Part shown: in pieces, positions 54,001 through 62,967 of the stretch
Numbering within the stretch: the first letter of the stretch is position 1
Layout: each line of letters begins with the position of its first letter
Source: an uncultured Parabacteroides sp.
GTDB taxonomy: Bacteria > Bacteroidota > Bacteroidia > Bacteroidales > Tannerellaceae
NCBI RefSeq assembly: GCF_947855115.1
Contig: NZ_CANTZW010000003.1
Coordinates: forward strand, 62,001-126,000
Direction of reading: 5' to 3'
DNA length: 64,000 bases
Translations under genes and position numbers: made by a program
The notes under the pieces: model-generated
Database searches by the model: none
What the model was told of the DNA's origin: nothing
What the model saw: the letters and a program-made list of their open reading frames with translations, nothing else

Positions 54001-56780
54001 TCACCGACGCAGATTCCACGATCGTGTCTGCCGAGGTACTGGCCGGCATGTACGATGCTTCGCTAGATAAGATCATACCTTTCAGTTGGTATTTCTCGCC
54101 GCGGCGATCCATCAGCTTGCAAGCTCCTCGCTTCTCGGCCGGAACCGGATTCCAGCGTAGTTACCAATACGATCAGACAGAGGCTAAATATATAAAAATC
54201 CCTCAATACAAATACGACCAACTGAATTGGTTCGGCCTGTTCAACGAGGTTTACATACGGGGATACGGTGCCAGCAACCGTGCTCTCGCCACAGGAGGCA
54301 TCATGATGAAATCGGCAATGGTCCCACAAGCGAGCCTGTCGGTGGGGGTAACCGCAGACAATATGACAGCGGAAGACGTTTTGGAGGAAAAGACAGTAGA
54401 GTCTGCCGAGACCTCACCCAACTTCTCCGATCCCGTCGTCCAAGAGAGCGGCCAACCGTTGAACCCGGAGCAACTCCGGCAGAACTTCGCGGAGACCGCC
54501 TTCTTCTACCCCACTTTGCAAACCAACGAGGAAGGTGACGTATTCGTGAATTTCACCATGCCGGAAAGTAATACGACATGGAAACTACAGATGCTGGCCA
54601 ACACCAAGGACCTGAAGTACGGCCTACTTACGAAAGAGGTCGTCACCAGCAAGCCGCTGATGGTTTTACCGAATCTGCCCCGCTTCGTCCGTCAAGGGGA
54701 TGAGGTCAGCGTCAGCACGCAAGTAATCAATAACTCCAAGGAAACGATATCCGGTCGCGTAAGTATCGAGCTATTCGATCCCGCGACCGACCAACCGGTT
54801 ATTTGCCTGAGCAAATCACAACGCCCGTTCGAGTTACGGCCGGATAGCATCGCCACCGTAAGCTGGCAGATCCCTGTACCCAAACAGATCAGCCTGCTGG
54901 GGGTACGTATCCTGGCCGACTCGGAAAAGGGTAGTGACGGGGAACAGCAGATAGTGCCTGTCCTCTCCGATCAATTGCTTATCACGGAAAGTACCCCGTT
55001 CTTCTTGCTCAAGGAAGGAGAGAAACAAATCCGTATCTCCGGGAATCAAGAAGGAAAATCTCCGTTCCGTCTTACGTTAGAGATCACAGGGAACCCGATT
55101 TGGTATGCGGTACAGGCATTACCTACGATCACACAACCGGACAATGACAATATCTTGTCTTGGTTCGCCGCTTACTACAGCAATACGTTGGCCTCCTATA
55201 TCGCCCAAGCCCATCCCCGTATACAGAAAGTGATCGCCCAATGGACCGCCCAAGGAGGAGACGCCTCTACCCTATACTCAAACTTGGAAAAGAACCAAGA
55301 GCTCAAGAATATCCTATTGGAAGAGACACCTTGGGTATTGGCCGCCGATAACGAGACGGAGCAAAAGCAGCGTTTGTCTTTATTATTCGATATCAACCGG
55401 GCAGACGGGTTACGAGAAGCGGCCCTGCGACAACTTATCCAGCAACAGAACGAAGAGGGTGGATGGAGCTGGTTTAAAGGTTTCCCCGCAAGCCGCTCGA
55501 TCACGCTTTCGATCCTGCAAGGTATGTCGCAACTCGTGCGGTTAAGCGCGACGCAATACGGACAAGCGGAGAAAGAGATGCAAATGAAAGCGCTCAAGTT
55601 CTTGGATAAGAGCATCCAGGAAGATTATGAGAACTTGCGGAAATACGATAAGAAGTGGCAAAACGCAACACCCTCGCCAGAACAAGTGAGGTTCCTGTTC
55701 GTCCGCAGCTTCTACCGGGATATCCCGGAACTGGGAGATGCCCGGGAAGCGATCCGCTTCTATACGAGCCAAGCGGAGAAGCACTGGAAACAATATTCCT
55801 TACTCAACAAGGGTGAAATCGCCTTGCTGATGCACCGAAACGGAAAGAAAGAAGTGGCTACCGCCATCTTGACCTGGCTAAAGAAGACCGCTACGATCTC
55901 TGAGGAGAAAGGCATGTATTGGGCAAACAACCGCAGGGGTAACGATTATTTCACCTCTCCGATAGACACGCACTGCCTATTAATGTCCGTCTTCAACGAG
56001 ATAGCGCCAGACACCCAGAACACCAACCTGATGAAACAATGGCTGCTAAACCAGAAACGTACACAGAACTGGGAATCCGTACCCGCCACGGTAAACGCGA
56101 TTTATGCCTTGCTGCTCACAGGTAGCGACTGGCTGGACACGCAAAATACCTGTATCGTAAAATGGGACGGTAAAACCTATAGTACCGCAGACGGAGACAT
56201 AGCAACCGGTTACCTCAAGACGATACTCCCGAACGAGAAGACGAACCGTTCAGCCAATAACGTGCTCTCGATCCGCAAAGAAGGAGACACTCCGGCATGG
56301 GGAGCCGTCTACGAACAATATTTCCAGGATATCGACAAGGTGAAAGGAGAAAAAGGCGTGTTGAACGTCGAGAAGAAGTTATTCGTTGAGATCAATAACG
56401 GCACTAACCGCCAAATCCGTCCCGTGACACCGGAACAGCCACTCCATATCGGAGACAAGGTAATCGTACGACTGACGATCCGCACCGACCGCGAAATGAA
56501 TTATATATTCCTGAAAGACTTACGTGCGGGTTGCTTCGAACCGGCTAACCAGCTTTCCGGCACGGAATCAAGAGACGGTATCTGGTATTACAGATCCCCG
56601 AAAGACGTATCCGAGAATTTCTTCATCAACCGCCTGCCGGAAGGTACGTTCGTCTTGGAATATCCGGTCTACGTATCCCGCGGCGGCGAATACGCCGGAG
56701 GTATCAGTACGATTCAATGTATGTACGCACCTGAATTCGTGTCGCACACCGCAGGAGAAAGCTTACAGATCGTACCCTAA
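51096..56780 (+). CDS. Giant alpha-2-macroglobulin-family protein without a thioester
   Basis: An 1894-residue exported protein of the bacterial alpha-2-macroglobulin family. An N-terminal hydrophobic segment acts as signal or anchor. The helical first 300 residues precede a row of MG-type beta sandwiches, with the family hallmark DRGLYRPGQT at residues 520-529. The ETAFFYPTLQTNEEGDV segment (about 1137-1153) and an alpha/alpha toroid (about 1330-1700) follow. Where related proteins carry the CLEQ thioester, this one has TITQPDNDN (about 1344-1352), so it cannot trap proteases covalently. It may act as a scaffold or in peptidoglycan or protease control. No penicillin-binding-protein partner gene is adjacent. 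Confidence 0.88.
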   Translation: MKIRAIILSALILCGISAVIMYSRAAQPRQESPVITQTINEKDTPMAIKNLILKMKEQMEVNNDQFPELIEETEDYANSCPDSASTAVLHSMLAEMYQTYYQRNRWAINQRTQLSGYTPDDIREWTSNLFADKIKQEVDLSLRPAALLQSTPVSRFKEILETGKDSQKLRPTLYEFLAFRALEIQPSAQIYKDLIAFQNKETDMKPALLTELDYLRFLYGDKRDKEAYNAYMNALDELYRNLAPQDYAAEILIAKLDLVSGSMSRYVSTQWDSIKAEEVKLCEEGIKRYSGYPRTAILKNRLAQLEQPTLSVSTDNTVYPEKQLGIKLEYKNVQKVTVQIYRSPKTPLQAAHSSTRKSDNDTLGQLAKKATFSLRLPNSYSQQDTTLYIPMDQPGLYECVVTVPGQKLKTVNTVSVTRLAALYRNLPGDKREIMVTDYLSGKPVDGATVTYYGGQRRNLQELGTAKTDREGLATLPVNNQIIAFQASKLGDTSAMLTHIYPMGSGHRPEKNPVEVSVFTDRGLYRPGQTIFFKGLAYVKDTDDPHAAAGQEFTVTLYDANGKELANKKYTTNDFGSFNGEFSIPKQTLSGVFRLSTGQTSVYINVEEYKRPTFQAHFLPVKEEIAFGDSVTIQGKAATFSGVSLPAGDVSWRITRRPFMLWRYFSPASSVQVAEGSTTLSGDGTFSISFRPQKEDDNGIYPSAFQTYEVSATITDSKGETQEAEYTFSVGESSIVLLANLPRQIEKDSVKAVVEARTINGETVSVAGTFKIVELIATQPGTNNTKSYREGKQVAAGDFTSGKEISPVIFSQLPSGRYRISIEAKDSQGRPSKNQSDFILYGKNDKRPPVFTHTWVLKEKTTCLPGEDAEIVFGTSDKDAYILYEWFAGNNRIHHELIKLSDANRRFEIPFKQEYGDGIIVSFTFVKEGALYITQVPVELRLPDRQLTIKPVTFRDRLLPGSKESWKFRITDADSTIVSAEVLAGMYDASLDKIIPFSWYFSPRRSISLQAPRFSAGTGFQRSYQYDQTEAKYIKIPQYKYDQLNWFGLFNEVYIRGYGASNRALATGGIMMKSAMVPQASLSVGVTADNMTAEDVLEEKTVESAETSPNFSDPVVQESGQPLNPEQLRQNFAETAFFYPTLQTNEEGDVFVNFTMPESNTTWKLQMLANTKDLKYGLLTKEVVTSKPLMVLPNLPRFVRQGDEVSVSTQVINNSKETISGRVSIELFDPATDQPVICLSKSQRPFELRPDSIATVSWQIPVPKQISLLGVRILADSEKGSDGEQQIVPVLSDQLLITESTPFFLLKEGEKQIRISGNQEGKSPFRLTLEITGNPIWYAVQALPTITQPDNDNILSWFAAYYSNTLASYIAQAHPRIQKVIAQWTAQGGDASTLYSNLEKNQELKNILLEETPWVLAADNETEQKQRLSLLFDINRADGLREAALRQLIQQQNEEGGWSWFKGFPASRSITLSILQGMSQLVRLSATQYGQAEKEMQMKALKFLDKSIQEDYENLRKYDKKWQNATPSPEQVRFLFVRSFYRDIPELGDAREAIRFYTSQAEKHWKQYSLLNKGEIALLMHRNGKKEVATAILTWLKKTATISEEKGMYWANNRRGNDYFTSPIDTHCLLMSVFNEIAPDTQNTNLMKQWLLNQKRTQNWESVPATVNAIYALLLTGSDWLDTQNTCIVKWDGKTYSTADGDIATGYLKTILPNEKTNRSANNVLSIRKEGDTPAWGAVYEQYFQDIDKVKGEKGVLNVEKKLFVEINNGTNRQIRPVTPEQPLHIGDKVIVRLTIRTDREMNYIFLKDLRAGCFEPANQLSGTESRDGIWYYRSPKDVSENFFINRLPEGTFVLEYPVYVSRGGEYAGGISTIQCMYAPEFVSHTAGESLQIVP

Positions 56781-56797
56781 ACGAGCCATTCTTTACA

Positions 56798-56879
56798 ATG
56801 CCCGTCCTAAGCCCCTTACAATGCCCAGTATAAGGAAGTTAGAACGGGCATCGTAAGGAGGTAAGAATAGGCATCGTAG
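56798..56879. repeat. Array of 23-bp units 3' of the alpha-2-macroglobulin gene
   Basis: Three full 23-bp units (56798-56820, 56821-56843, 56844-56866) and a partial fourth (56867-56879) starting ATGCCCGTCC, ATGCCCAGTA, ACGGGCATCG and ATAGGCATCG. Unit length and core match the array at 9678-9760. It begins 18 bp after the stop codon. Units 1 and 2 (GCCC) are complementary to unit 3 (GGGC). Confidence 0.8.
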
Positions 56880-56936
56880 AAGCGTTATCTTCCTCTAATT
56901 TTCAATCCTCGATTCACTATTTTCAATTGAATTAAT

Positions 56937-56944
56937 TATCTTTG
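56937..56944 (+). promoter_or_regulatory. Candidate -7 box for the first DUF1573 gene
   Basis: TATCTTTG, a perfect TAnnTTTG match, 28 bp before the start codon at 56973. Confidence 0.4.
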
Positions 56945-56972
56945 TGATTCGAATTAAAACTAAACGATAAAG

Positions 56973-57350
56973 ATGAAACAAATAGTTTTTATTTTCATGG
57001 CGATCCTGTTAGCGACAGGAATGGCTTCGGCTCAAAAGAAAGCGGTTATTTCCGCGGAGACAACTAGCTTTGATTTCGGTACCATCAAAGAAGCCGACGG
57101 AAAAGTATCCCATACGTTTGAAGTATCCAATACGGGTGATATGCCCTTGGTAATTACACGTGTAATCGCATCTTGCGGATGCACGACTCCGGAATGGCCG
57201 AAAGAACCGATCGCACCGGGAAAGAAGGCACAGATCAAGGTCACTTTCGATCCGGCAGGACGTCCGGGCCCTTTCACGAAAACCATCTCCGTATACAGTA
57301 ACGGAAAGACCGGAAGCTTCATCATGAACATCCGGGGAGAGGTTGAATAA
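56973..57350 (+). CDS. DUF1573 protein, short form
   Basis: A 125-residue exported protein: signal peptide (about 1-20) then one Ig-like DUF1573 domain with the conserved FDFGTIKEADGKVSHTFEV, RVIASCGCTTPEW and GRPGPFTKTISVYSNG. These domains resemble ASH/MSP-type sandwiches. Function is unknown, but the pattern is very common in Bacteroidetes. A longer paralog follows 26 bp downstream; the two probably arose by duplication. Confidence 0.93.
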   Translation: MKQIVFIFMAILLATGMASAQKKAVISAETTSFDFGTIKEADGKVSHTFEVSNTGDMPLVITRVIASCGCTTPEWPKEPIAPGKKAQIKVTFDPAGRPGPFTKTISVYSNGKTGSFIMNIRGEVE

Positions 57351-57376
57351 GAAACACGCGAAAAACGAACATCGGA

Positions 57377-58486
57377 ATGCTGAATATAAAAAGGTTAATC
57401 CTCGCTCTTATAGCTCTTATATCTATAACAACGGCTTGGGCACAGCAAGGCGCCCAAATCGTGTCGGACGAGCTGACTTATAATTTCGGGACCATAGCCG
57501 AGGCAGATGGATTTGCCAGTCATACCTTCACGATAAAGAATACCGGAGACGCTCCCTTGGTTATCACCCGTGTCACCGCCTCTTGCGGCTGTACACGCCC
57601 GGAATGGACCAAGGCCCCGATCGCTCCCGGCAAGACCGGCGAGGTCAAGATAACGTATAATCCGAAAGGACGCCCCGGCCCGTTTTACAAAACCATATCG
57701 ATATTCAGCAACGGAAAGAAAGGAAGCTACAGCCTGGCCATAAAAGGAAACGTCACCCCGAAACCCTCGCAGCCGGTCTTTACGTATCCATACTCCATAG
57801 GAGACTTGAAATTGCATACGAAGACCGTCTTATTCAGCAGTATCCGTCCGGAGGAGACGCTCGGCGAGAAGATCAGTATCAAGAATGAGGGAGAGACTCC
57901 GATTACGGTTCATCTGGGTAAAGTACCCCACTATCTCAACGTACAGGTCAACCCGGCTACCCTTCAGCCGGACGAGGTGGGCGCCGTCACGATACTTATG
58001 GATGCCAAGGCCGTAAAACGGAAAGGACGAGCTTCCGCACTTTTGCCGGTCACGGTACAGAACGCCGGAGAAAAGGAGGAATCCGGTAAGATACAGATAT
58101 CTGCCAACGTAATCGATAACTTCAGCAAATTATCCGCGGCGGGTAAGGCACAAGCCCCGGTAGCGGAATTATCCGGTACTTTGTTGGAGTTCGGTAAGTT
58201 GCCGGACAAGAAAAGTATCGTACCTTTGATCGGGGGCAAAGTATCGGGTACGTTCGAGATTACCAACGCGGGAAAGACTCCGCTCTTGATCTATAGTGTC
58301 ACCTGCGACGATGAGCGCATAGACTTATCCGGAGGAAAGAAAGAACTTAAACCGGGAGCGACCGCTACTTTCAAAGTAACCTTGCGACCGAAAGAGATAA
58401 AGACAAAACTTGAAACACTTATTAATGTCGTATGCAACGATCCGAACGGGCCTATCCGCTTGATCAAGGTGACGGCATACAAATAA
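57377..58486 (+). CDS. DUF1573 protein, long form with three sandwich domains
   Basis: A 369-residue exported protein. After a signal peptide the first domain repeats the upstream protein nearly throughout (YNFGTIAEADGFASHTFTI, RVTASCGCTRPEW, GRPGPFYKTISIFSNG). Two further Ig-like domains follow (about 130-240 and 260-369), the last ending in VCNDPNGPIRLIKVTA. Only the first has the SCGC pair; a single Cys pair recurs near the C-terminus. It shares the transcription unit with the short paralog and with meaB, which starts 9 bp after it. Confidence 0.92.
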   Translation: MLNIKRLILALIALISITTAWAQQGAQIVSDELTYNFGTIAEADGFASHTFTIKNTGDAPLVITRVTASCGCTRPEWTKAPIAPGKTGEVKITYNPKGRPGPFYKTISIFSNGKKGSYSLAIKGNVTPKPSQPVFTYPYSIGDLKLHTKTVLFSSIRPEETLGEKISIKNEGETPITVHLGKVPHYLNVQVNPATLQPDEVGAVTILMDAKAVKRKGRASALLPVTVQNAGEKEESGKIQISANVIDNFSKLSAAGKAQAPVAELSGTLLEFGKLPDKKSIVPLIGGKVSGTFEITNAGKTPLLIYSVTCDDERIDLSGGKKELKPGATATFKVTLRPKEIKTKLETLINVVCNDPNGPIRLIKVTAYK

Positions 58487-58495
58487 CAGATTGAT

Positions 58496-59593
58496 ATGGA
58501 ACATCCAGAAAACGATGATCAGTACAAGGGACTGAAAGTGAACAAGGGCATTTCGGATGTCCCGACCGTAAACCCTTATATAAAAAAACGTGTCCAACGT
58601 AAGGTATATACCCCTTCCGAGTTCGTGGATGGTATCTTAAAAGGGAACATCACGATACTCAGTCAAGCGGTTACCTTGGTGGAAAGCTCAAAGCATGAGC
58701 ATCAGCAAATAGCGCAGGAGATTATCGAGAAATGCTTGCCTTTTGCCGGGAAATCGGTCCGCATCGGTATTACGGGTGTCCCCGGAGCGGGAAAGAGTAC
58801 CTCTATCGACTCTTTCGGCATGCACCTGATCAACCAAGGGCGTAAACTTGCCGTACTCGCGATCGACCCGAGTAGCGAGCGCTCGAAAGGTAGTATCTTA
58901 GGAGACAAGACCCGTATGGAGACTTTGTCGAGAGAGAAGAACGCTTTTATCCGGCCTTCGCCATCCGCAGGTTCCTTGGGGGGAGTAGCCCGTAAGACCC
59001 GCGAGACAATCGTATTATGCGAGGCCGCCGGTTTCGATACGGTATTCGTAGAGACCGTGGGTGTAGGGCAAAGCGAGACTGCCGTACATTCTATGGTAGA
59101 CTTCTTCCTTTTGATCCAACTAGCCGGCACAGGCGATGAATTGCAGGGCATCAAACGCGGTATCATGGAAATGGCAGATGGTATTATTATCAACAAAGCG
59201 GATGGCGATAATATCGATAAGGCGAATCTTGCCGCCGCTCAGTTCCGGAACGCCTTGCACCTCTTCCCACCCTCGGAATCGGGCTGGTTCCCAAAAGTAT
59301 TGACTTATTCCGGTTATTACAACCTTGGTATCAAGGAAATATGGGATATGGTCGGAGAGTACATGGAGTTTACCAAGAAGAACGGTTATTTCAACTATAA
59401 ACGTAACGAGCAAGCCAAATACTGGATGTACGAAAGCATCAATGATACGCTGAGAGATAAGTTCTACCATAACCCGGCGGTAGAAGGTATGCTGGAACAA
59501 ACCGAGAAGCAAGTCTTGAACAACGAGATCAGCTCTTTCGTGGCAGCCAAACGAATGATAGATCTGTTCCTGGATAATATCGCCGCAAAATAG
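58496..59593 (+). CDS. meaB: MeaB/ArgK-family GTPase, methylmalonyl-CoA mutase chaperone
   Basis: A G3E-type P-loop GTPase that protects and reloads adenosylcobalamin on methylmalonyl-CoA mutase. The 365-residue protein has Walker A GITGVPGAGKSTSID (about residues 92-106), AIDPSSERSKGSILGDKTRM, the GVGQSETAV switch segment, the ETVGVGQ acid motif and NKADGDN as the base-specificity loop. The mutase subunits are not in the window. It ends in a bidirectional terminator. Confidence 0.95.
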   Translation: MEHPENDDQYKGLKVNKGISDVPTVNPYIKKRVQRKVYTPSEFVDGILKGNITILSQAVTLVESSKHEHQQIAQEIIEKCLPFAGKSVRIGITGVPGAGKSTSIDSFGMHLINQGRKLAVLAIDPSSERSKGSILGDKTRMETLSREKNAFIRPSPSAGSLGGVARKTRETIVLCEAAGFDTVFVETVGVGQSETAVHSMVDFFLLIQLAGTGDELQGIKRGIMEMADGIIINKADGDNIDKANLAAAQFRNALHLFPPSESGWFPKVLTYSGYYNLGIKEIWDMVGEYMEFTKKNGYFNYKRNEQAKYWMYESINDTLRDKFYHNPAVEGMLEQTEKQVLNNEISSFVAAKRMIDLFLDNIAAK

Positions 59594-59622
59594 AAATACA
59601 TAAGACTTATATTGATCTTTTT

Positions 59623-59657
59623 ACCGGGTGCAACCGACTTGATCGGTTGCGCCCGGT
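59623..59657. terminator. Bidirectional terminator after meaB
   Basis: A 15-bp inverted repeat (59623-59637 with 59643-59657, ACCGGGTGCAACCGA with one G-T pair) around a 5-nt loop, flanked by T and A tracts, between convergent genes. Confidence 0.85.
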
Positions 59658-59660
59658 TGT

Positions 59661-61130
59661 TTATTTGAACCTCACGTCGATTCCTTTATCCTCCTTCGCT
59701 TTCACGGCCAACGCACGCCCTTGCCTTTTTACCTCTCCCGTGATGAACTCGGGAATATTATAGGATTTCATAAAGCGAAAATAAAAATCCGTATCCTTCT
59801 GGGGCAACAGAAATGGTTTGCGAGCCTGCCCTTCCTCATCGATATAAGCGATAAACGGCCTTGTGTACAGACCGTCCATCCGGCGGCTGCTAAACACGAT
59901 CCAACGACTATTACTGCTCCATGAATGATAACTTTCCACATCATCGCTATTCGCGGCCTCCAACGGATAGCTTTGCCGAGTAGACAAGTCTATCATGTGC
60001 AAATCGGCATCCTTATGCCAAATAGAGAAATTCCCATAACCGGACAAGGTGTATAGCAGGAACTTTCCGTCCGGGGAAACCCGGGGAAAAGAAACGCTTC
60101 TACGGATATCCGACGCTTTATATAAGGTATCGACTACCGTCCCGAAACGACGTGTAGAAGGATCAAACGGGATAGAGCATAGATCGTATCTCACCCGATC
60201 GTATTCCTCGGGCATCGGACGGGCTTCCGCCGAGCAGAAATAGAGCGTGTTCCCATCCGGGGAAAACGTGGGGAAAGTCTCGAACGCTCCTTTCGAAAAC
60301 AATAGCGGAGAGGTCACGATCTCATGCCTTTCCGTATCATAGACAACCACATCCGAGGCAGAGTCGAATACCTCTACCCGGTTCCTATCGTTCATGTGAA
60401 AAGCTTGCTTGGTCGTATTTACGGAGAAAGCGACGTATTTTCCGGAAGGATGCCAAGAAGGATAGACTAACGGGGAAAGGGTTTGGCCGGTCTTCGTATT
60501 CAGCTTTTCTACCTTATCGCCATCAATCAACAACGTACAAGAATAGGTCTTGCGCATATGGAAGAGCATTTTTTCCGGATCTTGCATGCAGAAAGAATGG
60601 CAGTTCACGCAATTATTGCCGCTCATCTTATTTTCTATGATCGCCTTCTCCGTATAATCCTCCAAGTTACGTTGATAGATGCCCATACGATTCCACAACT
60701 CATAGCCCGGCTCGATCAAGCGATAAGCCAGCCAACCATCGACAGGCTCCCTCGCTACATGGATAGCGAACGGGGCATACGCAACCCACTCATCATTCAC
60801 CAAAGCCTGTACGGTTACATTTATACTCTTCCCGGAAGCGGTAGCCAGCAATTTTTTCCAGCCGGAAACCGGGATCGCGAAGCTCGCGCCTCTCCCGGCC
60901 TCTATTTTCAATTTTTCCGAACCGCATTCGAAAATGGCACGGGCCTCGGCACAAGCGTTTTTCAATTTAAAATTCAAGGGAGCGATATTCGGGGGAATCG
61001 TCACGCCTGCATAATCCGGATAGATCTCCGGCTCCACTTCCAGAACCTTCCGTATCCCGACCGGACCGGAACAAGCTACCAAGCCCAGAAGCATCCACAG
61101 GAATATACATCTCATATACATTTTCCTCAT
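59661..61130 (-). CDS. TolB-like beta-propeller lipoprotein with a CXXCH motif
   Basis: A 489-residue lipoprotein (signal LWMLLGLVAC, Cys near residue 20). An N-terminal beta sandwich (about 30-140) is followed by a CVNCH motif (C174, C177, H178), the c-type heme attachment pattern, and then a PD40/TolB propeller (about 215-440) with repeated FSPDGN and VSPDGKF turns. A heme-bearing propeller lipoprotein is unexpected here, so the motif may bind metal or be chance. It is 3 bp downstream of the DUF6057 membrane protein and certainly in one operon with it. Confidence 0.85.
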   Translation of the reverse strand: MRKMYMRCIFLWMLLGLVACSGPVGIRKVLEVEPEIYPDYAGVTIPPNIAPLNFKLKNACAEARAIFECGSEKLKIEAGRGASFAIPVSGWKKLLATASGKSINVTVQALVNDEWVAYAPFAIHVAREPVDGWLAYRLIEPGYELWNRMGIYQRNLEDYTEKAIIENKMSGNNCVNCHSFCMQDPEKMLFHMRKTYSCTLLIDGDKVEKLNTKTGQTLSPLVYPSWHPSGKYVAFSVNTTKQAFHMNDRNRVEVFDSASDVVVYDTERHEIVTSPLLFSKGAFETFPTFSPDGNTLYFCSAEARPMPEEYDRVRYDLCSIPFDPSTRRFGTVVDTLYKASDIRRSVSFPRVSPDGKFLLYTLSGYGNFSIWHKDADLHMIDLSTRQSYPLEAANSDDVESYHSWSSNSRWIVFSSRRMDGLYTRPFIAYIDEEGQARKPFLLPQKDTDFYFRFMKSYNIPEFITGEVKRQGRALAVKAKEDKGIDVRFK

Positions 61131-61133
61131 CTC

Positions 61134-62885
61134 CTATTTAAACATATAATAATACCAATAGGTATCGCCATAAGAACGATACATCAAACCGGGCAACGCG
61201 CTACTGTTATTCCGTCCCGCAAGCACCTGCCTCTTATAATCGGCGAACCTGCCCGCGATAGACTCCGAGACCCCGAAACGCTTCCAGTAATCCGGATCTT
61301 TTTCCGACAGGATAATGACGGCCTCTTGAAAAGCGAGCGGCAAAGAAGGGAGCAAATCGGTCCCGTAATAGGTTTCTACCAACTTCTTAAAATGCGTCAC
61401 GTCTTTCGCCAGCAGATAGAACACGCCTACATAATGGAGAGCGGCCTTGTTGGAGGGATTTTGCTCTGCCAGACGAATCAAGTCTGTGTCGAACCCATCA
61501 ACCTGGCTCAGATGATTCTCTGAGAGCAGGTTCTTACGCATATTTCCCAACACGGGATCTGCCTCGACCGCCTCGTCGTTATACAAGAATTTCCGTTGCG
61601 CCTTGGCCCAATCCTTATAATAAAAGGTGTTCTCCAAGACCGCTATATATTTCTCCGCTACCGGATAAGCCCCATAAATCAAGTTTGTTTGTACCAGACG
61701 TTGCATCATGCGAGGATTCCCGCCACATAAGGCCCCGATATTACTCTCGAAAGCCATCTCTTGAGCTGCCGCTACATTTCCCATCGTAAAGTAGACATCG
61801 CTCAACAAAGCGGATAGGGTAGTTGACTTATTCCACGCTACCATTAACCCGCGAGGCCCGTGTTGCGCATACTTGAACGCCTCATCTGCCAGAATCCCTT
61901 TCCGTGCCAACGCCATATTCTGGTAGCATAAATAGAGTGGATTGGTCACCGGTTCCTTGCACGACTCCAAGATCCGGTCCCATTGCTCTGTACGGGTAAA
62001 ATAATCCATCATCTTCAAACGGTATGCCCCCTGTTCGCCATACAAGCCAAATCCTTTCCAGAATACAAGCCCCAAGATAACAAGTTGCGAGACATCCAGC
62101 GCTAAACGCTTTTTGCCAACCCATGGTTCCCGGTTCTTACACAGGCAAGTTATAGCCAAAGCCGCAAAGAAAGCGATCCATGAGAAATAAATCACCTTAT
62201 CCGGAATCAACCGGAAATAATAATAGCTATCCGGCAAAAAGGCAAAGCGATATTCACCGATCACCGAATAACGCACGCATAATCCACCCAAGATCAGCAC
62301 CATCGTCGGCAAGACCACCGAATAATACCAACGGGAAGTCCGGCTCATGGCCTCATACCCAACCATGGATAAAGCAAATAACAAAGAGACCGGCCCGGCC
62401 AACCCAAAGAGAAGCAAGGAGGAGAGCACACTCGTTATCAAACGGGGGATGAATTTCCTTATCCCCAAAACGAGATATAGAACAAGCAGCATCATGCCGA
62501 ACGCAACCGTCCCCTGAAGCCTGTAATTAAAATCCCATTGTACAAACAATAAGGACAGAATGGGAAGCCAAGCCCACAAAATCCCATGCCCCCGCAGATC
62601 GATCCGTCTCAAGATAGCTTGGAGCAAGATCCCCAGGCTTGTCAATAACGCCGCCGTGATCATAGCCCCCGCATTCGGGATAATGAAGAATTGTACCAAC
62701 CAGCCAGATAGAACCATCGCTAAACCTCCCGGTCGCGCCAACTCATCGACAATAAAAAAACGAGTCAACAGGAACAACTGGTTCTGCTCGACACAATAAA
62801 AATGATACTCGCTGAATACCCTCAGGAAGATAAACAGAAAGACAAATACAATTACACCCAAGGCCCCGCCTCTATACTTCTTCAT
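61134..62885 (-). CDS. DUF6057-type polytopic membrane protein
   Basis: A 583-residue protein with about ten TM helices in residues 1-330 (for example LGVIVFVFLFIFLRVF and LLFGLAGPVSLLFALSM), then a soluble C-terminal part (about 345-583) of TPR-like helices (AFKYAQHGPRGLMVAWNKS, LIRLAEQNPSNKAALHYVGVFYLL). This matches a Bacteroidetes-wide family of unknown function. Close pairing with the CXXCH propeller lipoprotein suggests a two-part envelope system. No glycosyltransferase or enzyme motif is visible. pfkA lies upstream, separated by a terminator. Confidence 0.85.
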   Translation of the reverse strand: MKKYRGGALGVIVFVFLFIFLRVFSEYHFYCVEQNQLFLLTRFFIVDELARPGGLAMVLSGWLVQFFIIPNAGAMITAALLTSLGILLQAILRRIDLRGHGILWAWLPILSLLFVQWDFNYRLQGTVAFGMMLLVLYLVLGIRKFIPRLITSVLSSLLLFGLAGPVSLLFALSMVGYEAMSRTSRWYYSVVLPTMVLILGGLCVRYSVIGEYRFAFLPDSYYYFRLIPDKVIYFSWIAFFAALAITCLCKNREPWVGKKRLALDVSQLVILGLVFWKGFGLYGEQGAYRLKMMDYFTRTEQWDRILESCKEPVTNPLYLCYQNMALARKGILADEAFKYAQHGPRGLMVAWNKSTTLSALLSDVYFTMGNVAAAQEMAFESNIGALCGGNPRMMQRLVQTNLIYGAYPVAEKYIAVLENTFYYKDWAKAQRKFLYNDEAVEADPVLGNMRKNLLSENHLSQVDGFDTDLIRLAEQNPSNKAALHYVGVFYLLAKDVTHFKKLVETYYGTDLLPSLPLAFQEAVIILSEKDPDYWKRFGVSESIAGRFADYKRQVLAGRNNSSALPGLMYRSYGDTYWYYYMFK

Positions 62886-62903
62886 GATATCAGGTTGTTC
62901 GAA

Positions 62904-62940
62904 TAAAAAACCCGGATGTAATTATCGCATACATCCGGGT
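62904..62940 (-). terminator. Terminator of pfkA
   Basis: On the minus strand ACCCGGATGTA (62940-62930) pairs perfectly with TACATCCGGGT (62920-62910) around a 9-nt loop, ending in a run of T. It lies 28 bp after the pfkA stop codon. Confidence 0.9.
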
Positions 62941-62967
62941 CTCTATCGATATAAATTCTTGTCTTAT

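Noticed and set aside
60483..61523. A 346-codon open frame on the plus strand, antisense to the CXXCH lipoprotein gene and part of the DUF6057 gene.
   Set aside because: Its translation is rich in His, Arg and Ile with no domain, and it spans two real genes on the other strand that have signal peptides and clear motifs. It is a shadow of their codon use.
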